Origin: Aequorivita sp.
GTDB lineage: Bacteria > Bacteroidota > Bacteroidia > Flavobacteriales > Flavobacteriaceae
Reading direction: 5' to 3'
Length of the DNA stretch: 5,675 bases
NCBI GenBank assembly: GCA_002733915.1
Contig: NVXN01000006.1
Location: forward strand, 36,144 to 41,818
Below the pieces are notes generated by a model, which saw nothing but the letters and a program-made list of their open reading frames with translations, was not told the DNA's origin and ran no database searches. Position 1 is the first letter of the stretch. The number at the start of each line of letters is the position of its first letter. Of the stretch, positions 1 to 5,675 are shown piece after piece. The position numbers and the translations under genes were made by a program.

Positions 1-386
1 CTTTGAAGGATTTTTTCGTAACGTTCTGGCTTGATGGTTTTTCGTTCGCTGCGGTCGCAGATTATAGGCGTTATTTCTGAAATGCCTATTTCGGTGGCCT
101 TTTCCAAAAACCATTCATAACGATCGTTGAGTTTTGTGGGAGCAACTGCCAAATGAAGTTGGTAGGGCAGAGGGTGTTGCACTTCTTCAGAAAGAATTTT
201 TACCACACAAGCTTTCGGATTTGCAGCTATAATTTCTGCCGAAAAAAAAGAGCCTTTTCCATTCGTGATCTCGAAGTTATCGCCTTCCTTCATTCGCAGC
301 ACTTTTACTATATGGCGGCTTTCTTCTTTGTCAAAAGTTACTTCTTGGGCGCTTTCTGAAATATTGGGATTGTAAAAAAGTTGCAT
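1..386 (-). CDS. rsmE: 16S rRNA (uracil(1498)-N(3))-methyltransferase RsmE, N-terminal part (3' end outside window)
   Basis: RsmE is a cytoplasmic SPOUT-class enzyme that uses S-adenosylmethionine to methylate N3 of U1498 in 16S rRNA of the small subunit. Reading leftward from the ATG at 386 gives 128 codons with no stop, beginning MQLFYNPNISESAQ, about half of the usual 230-240 residues. The first ~75 residues form the PUA-like RNA-binding domain, including the stretch ESRHIVKVLRMKEGD (about 22-36). The SPOUT domain starts near residue 80 with LHLAVAPTKLNDRYEW, then LEKATEIGISEITPI and the CDRSERK segment, all hallmarks of the family. The SAM-binding knot is beyond the left edge, so catalytic integrity cannot be judged. 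The ATG is 10 bases downstream of the tsaD stop, which suggests co-transcription. AAGGA directly abuts the ATG with no spacer, so it is unlikely to act as a Shine-Dalgarno site. The start is supported by the conserved N-terminus. Confidence 0.95.
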   Translation of the reverse strand, partial: MQLFYNPNISESAQEVTFDKEESRHIVKVLRMKEGDNFEITNGKGSFFSAEIIAANPKACVVKILSEEVQHPLPYQLHLAVAPTKLNDRYEWFLEKATEIGISEITPIICDRSERKTIKPERYEKILQ

Positions 387-396
387 TCCTTTTTGT

Positions 397-1458
397 TTAA
401 AATTTCATCCTCGCAGAAGCCACCACGTTGTTCTCCGCAAATTCCTGTGATTTATATTTCAGCTCGCCCACAATGGCAATCATTGCTGCATTATCTGTAC
501 AAAATTCAAATTTCGGGATGTGGGTTTTCCATCCGTATTTTTTTTCAGCTTCTTTCAATGCATTTCGTATTCCGCTATTCGCGGAAACGCCGCCACCTAT
601 TGCAACTTCCTTAATGCCCGTTTTCTTCACAGCATTTTTAAGCTTATCCATTAAATAATCTACAATCGTAAACTGAATACTTGCACATACATCTGCTATG
701 TTTTCAGAAATAAAATCAGGATTTTGATTCATTTCCTTTTCAACAAAATAGAGTACTGAAGTTTTCAAGCCGCTAAAGCTGAAATCCATGGGTCCTACTT
801 TTGGCTTCGGAAACTTAAAAGTCTTTGGATTTCCTTTTTGCGCATATTTATCGACCAAAGGGCCACCGGGATAAGGAAGGCCTAGTATTTTTGCACTTTT
901 ATCAAAAGCTTCGCCAACGGCATCATCAATGGTTTGGCCAATTACCTCCATTTCAAAATAATCAGTCACCTTCACAATTTGCGTGTGGCCGCCGCTTATT
1001 GTCATTGCCAAAAAAGGAAAGTTGGGAGCAGTTTGCTCTTCGGTCTTGATAAAATGTGCCAAAATATGTGCCTGCATATGGTTTACATCTATCAATGGAA
1101 TATCCAAACCAAGCGCCAAAGATTTTGAAAATGAGGTACCTACAAGTAACGAGCCCATCAATCCCGGTCCACGTGTAAAAGCGATGGCTGATAACTGATT
1201 TTTATCGATATTTGCTTTGCGTAAAGCCTGGTGAACCACGGGAACGATATTTTGTTGATGCGCCCGCGAAGCAAGTTCTGGAACTACGCCTCCATATTGT
1301 TCATGAATTGCCTGTGTTGCTACAACATTGCTTAGTATTTTGCCGTTGTGGATTACGGCTGCAGCAGTGTCGTCACACGATGATTCAATACCAAGGATAT
1401 AGCAGTTTTTCTGTTTCAAATTGAAAGGGGTATATTTATTGGTTGTAAAATTAAACAT
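397..1458 (-). CDS. tsaD: tRNA N6-adenosine threonylcarbamoyltransferase TsaD (Gcp/YgjD/Kae1 family)
   Basis: TsaD transfers the threonylcarbamoyl group from threonylcarbamoyl-AMP to A37 of ANN-decoding tRNAs, working in the cytoplasm with TsaB and TsaE; TsaC makes the intermediate. Numbering from ATG 1458 (353 residues), the motifs are ILGIESSCDDTAAAV (21-35), GGVVPELASRAHQQN (56-70), FTRGPGLMGSLLVG (94-107), the metal-binding HMQAH pair H127/H131, ISGGHTQI, DDAVGEAFDKSAK with PGGP, MDFSFSGLKTSV, AIGGGVSANSGIR, and CTDNAAMIA with the metal ligand D322. All key residues are present and the gene ends in TAA at 397-399. The start is uncertain. ATG 1458 leaves about 20 unconserved residues before YILGIES. 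TTG 1419 would give 340 residues, closer to the usual family length of about 337-341. The frame stays open to an ATG at 1563, but that part is antisense to the tamB signal anchor and is probably not translated. rsmE follows after 10 bases. Confidence 0.97.
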   Translation of the reverse strand: MFNFTTNKYTPFNLKQKNCYILGIESSCDDTAAAVIHNGKILSNVVATQAIHEQYGGVVPELASRAHQQNIVPVVHQALRKANIDKNQLSAIAFTRGPGLMGSLLVGTSFSKSLALGLDIPLIDVNHMQAHILAHFIKTEEQTAPNFPFLAMTISGGHTQIVKVTDYFEMEVIGQTIDDAVGEAFDKSAKILGLPYPGGPLVDKYAQKGNPKTFKFPKPKVGPMDFSFSGLKTSVLYFVEKEMNQNPDFISENIADVCASIQFTIVDYLMDKLKNAVKKTGIKEVAIGGGVSANSGIRNALKEAEKKYGWKTHIPKFEFCTDNAAMIAIVGELKYKSQEFAENNVVASARMKF

Positions 1459-1530
1459 TAAAAACGTATCAAAAAACTTCGGAAAATAATAGTTCGCACC
1501 TTTGTAATCATTGTATTGCTGCTCGTGCTT
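1420..1530. promoter_or_regulatory. Divergent tsaD/tamB start region; promoters presumed here but not identified
   Basis: Transcription of both tsaD (leftward) and tamB (rightward) must begin in or near this stretch, which is also almost entirely covered by the two reading frames. I looked for the Bacteroidota promoter pattern (TTG near -33 and TAnnTTTG near -7). Leftward, TACGTTTT (complement of 1461-1468) matches the -7 box at 7 of 8 bases and would place the RNA start near 1454, which suits the TTG 1419 start of tsaD. It has no TTG at the expected upstream distance. Rightward, TATATTTA (1431-1438) also matches 7 of 8, again without a properly spaced TTG. In such AT-rich DNA these matches may be chance, so the region is marked on gene arrangement and not on a convincing promoter. 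Confidence 0.3.
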
Positions 1531-4500
1531 ATGGTTATTATTTTTTCTATTCCCTCTGTGCAAACCTGGGTCGCAAAAAAAGTGACCACAAATCTAAATG
1601 AAACCTACGGGACCGATATAAACATAAAGCGTTTGGGCCTTAACTGGAAAGGCGAAGTAGATATACGCGAAGTATTTATTGCAGACCACCACAGCGACAC
1701 CCTTATTTATAGCAAGCAATTACAGACGAATATTATCAATTTTCAAAACTTGATACAAGGTGATCTGGGCTTTGGGGATATAGTGTTGGATCAAGCAAAA
1801 CTGTATGTAAAAACCTATAAAGACGAAGCGACCGACAACCTTTCCATATTCGCCAAAAAGTTTGATACCGGAAAGCCCAGCACTTCGCCCTTTTCACTTT
1901 TCAGCAATGATGTACAGTTAACCAATAGCCGCGTAAAAATTATTGATGAAAATCTTGAAAATCCTGTAATTTTCAATTTATATGATGTAAATATTACTGC
2001 AAATAACCTGAAAATAAATGGCCCCGAGGTTAGCGCAAATATTGAAAGCCTTTCATTAATTGCGGCGCGAGGTTTTGTAATTGAAGATATGAAAACTGAT
2101 TTTTCATATACCGAAACAAATATCACTTTAAAAAATCTCGATTTAAAAACTACAGAATCAAATATTGTGGGCGATATCGATTTGGATTACTCCAAAAATG
2201 GATTGGCAGATTTTGTAAATGACGTTGTAATTACAGCAACCCTGAAAAGTTCAAAGATTGCCACCAATGATTTAAATGGGTTTTACAATGAATTTGGCCC
2301 CGACCAAGTTGTATTTTTGGATACCGAGCTAAAGGGAACGCTGAATGATTTCACTGTAACCAATTTAAAATTCCAGACAGTCGATACGAATATTCAAGGC
2401 GATTTTGCTTTTCAGAATATTTTAGACCCCGAGCAAGCGTACGCCATTACTGCAGCCAATCATTATATAGCGACAAATTATTATGATTTAAGAAGGTTTA
2501 TGCCGCGTATTTTGGGCGATGTAGTTCCGGTAGAATTAAAAGAGTTGAAAAACTTCAGCTTAAGCGGTAACACTTCAATTATAGGCGAGGAGCTAATCAC
2601 AAACAGTATTTTGCAGAGTGCAATAGGACAGGCAAACGTAGATTTAAAAATGGGCAATATCACCAATATTGACAATGCCTATTACAGGGGAAACGTTATT
2701 TTAAAGAATTTTAATCTCGGAAAAATTGCAAATACAACTTCTTTGGGCAAGATGACCGCAGATTTGGATTTTGATGGGCGTGGATTCAATAAAAATACTG
2801 TAAATACCGAAGTTTCCGGAACCATTTCATCTTTTGCTTTTGAAGGATATGATTACAAAAATATTGAAGTTTCCGGAAATCTGAAAAACCCACTGTTTAA
2901 TGGGGAACTTTCCATAAACGATCCTAATTTAAAGTTACAGTTCAAAGGGTTGATTGATGCTTCGAAGGAAACAAACCAACTAGATTTTGAGGCCGATGTG
3001 GAATATGCAGAATTGAACAAACTAAATTTAATAACGCGCGATAATATTTCTGTCTTTACCGGAAAATTAGTGGTTGATATGGCTGGAAGAACGATTGACG
3101 ATGTGGTGGGAACAATTAATTTCAGCCAGACTTTTTACCAAAACGAACGCGATTATTATTATTTTGATGATTTCACGATCACATCTTCTTTTAACGGTCC
3201 CGTTCGTACTATTGAAATAAATTCACCCGATATTTTAAACGGTGAAATTTCCGGAGAGTTTTTAATTGAGGATATTCCCAATTTATTTCAGAATGGAATA
3301 GCAAGCATTTACACCAATTATATTCCGCAGGAAGTAACCACCAATCAATATATAGATTATGAATTTGTGGTGTATAACAAAATAGTGGATGTGTTTGTAC
3401 CACAACTGAAACTCGGTGATAATACGCGTATAAAAGGTTCAGTATCTTCAGAGGAATCAAAATTCGAACTCGATTTCCGTTCCCCGGAAATACTTCTTTT
3501 CGATAATTACATTGGTCAACTAAACATTCAGGTAGATAACGATAATCCGTTATATAACACATACATATCTGCAGATTCTGTTTATACTGGTTTTTATAAT
3601 TTGAAGGATTTAAGCGTTATAAATAAAACCTTGAATGATACAATGTATGTGCGCTCAGAATTTGCGGGAGGGACAAAAAAGGAGGATCTTTTTAACCTTT
3701 CATTATACCACACCATTAACCCAGCCGGGAAATCAGTAATTGGTGTAAAAAAATCTGACATCACTTACAAAGGAAACGTTTGGTACCTGAACGAAAACAA
3801 CAATCGTTTAAATAAAGTGGTTTTCGATGATAATTTTAGGGAAGTCCGAATAGATTCTTTAGTTCTTAGCAATAATGACCAATTGATTCAAATGGCGGGT
3901 GTACTACGCGATTCAACCTATAAGGATTTGAAAGTTCAATTTAAAGATGTAAATATTGGCGATATAGTTCCGGAAATAGATAGTCTGCGATTAAAAGGAA
4001 ATATGAACGGTAAGTTTGATTTTCTTCAAAAAAATGGGGCATACTATCCTAACAGCTCTGTTACAATTGATGCTGTTGAAATAAACGAAATTCCTTTTGG
4101 CGATTTAAATTTAAAAATTGATGGAAACGAAGATCTTACAAAATATCGTATTAATACCTCCCTTACAAACAACAATGTAAAATCCATAAATGCAGTGGGT
4201 GAGATAGATGTGTCTGCCAATAACCCACAAATTCAGCTAAATGTAGATTTAAATCAATTCAACATGCAGGCTTTTAGTCCCTTCGGGGCAGATGTCATCA
4301 CAAATATACGTGGGTTCATTACCGGAAATGCAAGAATCTCCGGCAATTATAAATCACCAGATATTTTAGGGCGTTTCACTCTTGAAAACAGCGGATTGAA
4401 GATTCCTTATTTAAATACTGATTTTAACCTGGAAAGCGGTGCGCAGATAATTGTGACGAAAAACAAATTTGAAATTGACGGAACCCAAATAACAGATACC

Positions 4501-5675
4501 GAATATGAGACTGTTGGCCTGTTTTATGGAAATGCAACCCACAATAATTTTAGCGATTGGGAATTAGACCTCCACATTGAATCACCCGAAAGGCTTCTTG
4601 TCCTCGACACTCCACCAGAAGAGGATGCACTGTATTATGGTACTGCATTTATAAGCGGAAGAGCTGATATTAAAGGACCAATAGATGAACTAGTAATTGA
4701 TGTTGAAGCAACAACACAAGCTGGAACTACCTTTAAAATACCTATTAGCGATACAGAATCCATAGGTGATGATTCCTTTGTACACTTTCTCTCACCAAAA
4801 GAAAAGGAGGCAAGAATTAATGGAGAAACAATCTTTTCAGAAGATGTAAAAGGATTATCATTAAATTTTGAATTGGACATCAATAAAAATGCAGAAGTAG
4901 AGGTAGTTGTGGATCAAGAAAACAACTCTACCTTAAAAGGTCGCGGCGCAGGGATTCTTCTTATTGAAATCAATACCAACGGGAAGTTCCAAATGTATGG
5001 CGACTTTCAAGTATATGAAGGAGAATATGACTTTAGGTACGGTGGCATTATTCAGCGAAATATTGGTGTTGTTCCTGGTGGAAACATTACGTGGGATGGG
5101 GCTCCAGAAAAAGCCAATTTGGATTTGAGTGCCATATACAAAACCCAGGCCAACCCATCTGTTTTATTGGATAATCCTTCTATTAACACAAAAATTCCTG
5201 TTGAAGTCTATGTTGACTTAAACGGCGAACTGGCACAACCAGAATTGAGCTTCAATATAGATTTTCCCCGTGTTAGTTCCACTTTAAAGAGCGAGCTGCA
5301 ATACAAATTGCAAAACCAAGAACAAATGCAAAACCAGGCCTTGTTTTTATTGGCATCCAACTCTTTTGTGAGCGACAATTACGCAGGCTCAAACGCTTTT
5401 GCGGGCACCGTGGCCGATAGAGTATCTGGTTTAGTAAACAATCTTTTTGCAGATCAAGATGGCAAATTCAGGGTAGGTTTGGATTATTCCGTGGGTACCC
5501 GAACACCAGATCAGGAAACTTCGGATCGTTTTGGCATCACACTGTCCACACAAATCAATGAGCGTATTCTTATTAACGGAAAAGTGGGTGTTCCCGTAGG
5601 CGGTGCAAATGAGACCTCAGTCGCTGGAGATATTGAAGTGCAATGGCTAATAAATGAAGACGGAACGTTGCGTAT
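1462..5675 (+). CDS. tamB: TamB-like translocation/assembly module protein (DUF490, AsmA-like), C-terminus outside window
   Basis: TamB proteins are anchored in the inner membrane and span the periplasm as a long groove-shaped beta structure. They are linked to outer-membrane assembly with a BamA-family partner and to phospholipid transport. The frame is open for 1404 codons with no stop or frameshift. Numbering from AAA 1462: basic residues 1-12 (KRIKKLRKIIVR), a membrane helix at about 13-33 (TFVIIVLLLVLMVIIF), then an AsmA-like start with RLGLNWKGEVDI (58-69), DTLIY (79-83) and DNLSIF (125-130). About 1000 residues of repetitive beta strands follow. The C-terminal TamB domain (PF04357 type) shows YEGEYDF (1185-1191), VVPGGNITWDG (1203-1213) and LDLSAIYKT (1220-1228), then STLKSELQYKL and FGITLSTQINERIL. 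No ATG, GTG or TTG precedes the anchor; the first are TTG 1516, GTG 1525 and ATG 1531, all inside the helix. I give the open frame from after the TAA at 1459-1461. There is no cysteine in the visible part. The function is inferred from the family. Confidence 0.93.

Noticed and set aside
384..392. AAGGA next to the rsmE ATG as a ribosome binding site.
   Set aside because: It abuts the ATG with no spacer, and Bacteroidota generally rely little on Shine-Dalgarno pairing.
153..1424. Several plus-strand open frames of 64-77 codons across 153-1424.
   Set aside because: All are antisense to rsmE or tsaD, whose conserved motifs are unmistakable. Their translations match no family I know.
1456..1489. 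A short peptide frame from ATT 1457 (IKNVSKNFGK, stop at 1487-1489) as a leader peptide for tamB.
   Set aside because: It has a non-standard start, only ten codons and no attenuator-like structure. It is better used as evidence for a possible base error in the A-tract.
2809..2878. A 13-base direct repeat (gaagtttccggaa) at 2809-2821 and 2866-2878.
   Set aside because: The copies are 57 bases (19 codons) apart in the same frame and encode EVSG-type strand ends of the repetitive TamB fold. This reflects protein repetition and not a DNA element.
1815..4883. Four minus-strand open frames of 64-117 codons (1815-2126, 2481-2675, 3209-3562, 4635-4883) opposite tamB.
   Set aside because: They lie wholly antisense to a continuous 1404-codon frame with clear TamB features and encode no recognisable motifs. 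They are chance open frames.
1..5675. Mobile elements, CRISPR, tRNA or rRNA genes, or defence and toxin modules.
   Set aside because: Almost the whole window is taken up by three conserved core genes. I saw no inverted repeats, repeat arrays or tRNA-like sequence.

Overview
The window looks like a piece of a Bacteroidota chromosome, most likely from the family Flavobacteriaceae. The evidence is AT-rich DNA, a RsmE with the N-terminus MQLFYNPNI, a TsaD beginning YILGIESSCDDT, and the large Bacteroidota form of TamB with its C-terminal VVPGGNITWDG motif. These lineage calls rest on remembered family features, not on a search.

There are three protein genes and almost no non-coding DNA. On the minus strand, reading leftward, tsaD (397-1458) is followed after 10 bases by rsmE (start at 386, running off the left edge). 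The two probably form one transcription unit, and both products modify RNA of the translation machinery: TsaD makes t6A37 in tRNA, and RsmE methylates U1498 of 16S rRNA. On the plus strand a single very long reading frame runs from 1462 to the right edge without a stop. It encodes a TamB-type (DUF490, AsmA-like) envelope protein of which 1404 codons are visible. It fills about three quarters of the window, and the C-terminus lies outside.

tsaD and tamB diverge with essentially no space between their reading frames. The main uncertainty is here: tamB has no ATG, GTG or TTG before its signal anchor, and a TAA stop sits just where the start codon would be expected. tsaD has two reasonable starts, ATG at 1458 and TTG at 1419.

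I see no mobile element, CRISPR array, tRNA or rRNA gene, phage gene or toxin-antitoxin pair. Apart from the tamB start and a complete lack of cysteine in the visible TamB, the region looks like ordinary conserved chromosome, and I found no candidate for a previously undescribed system.
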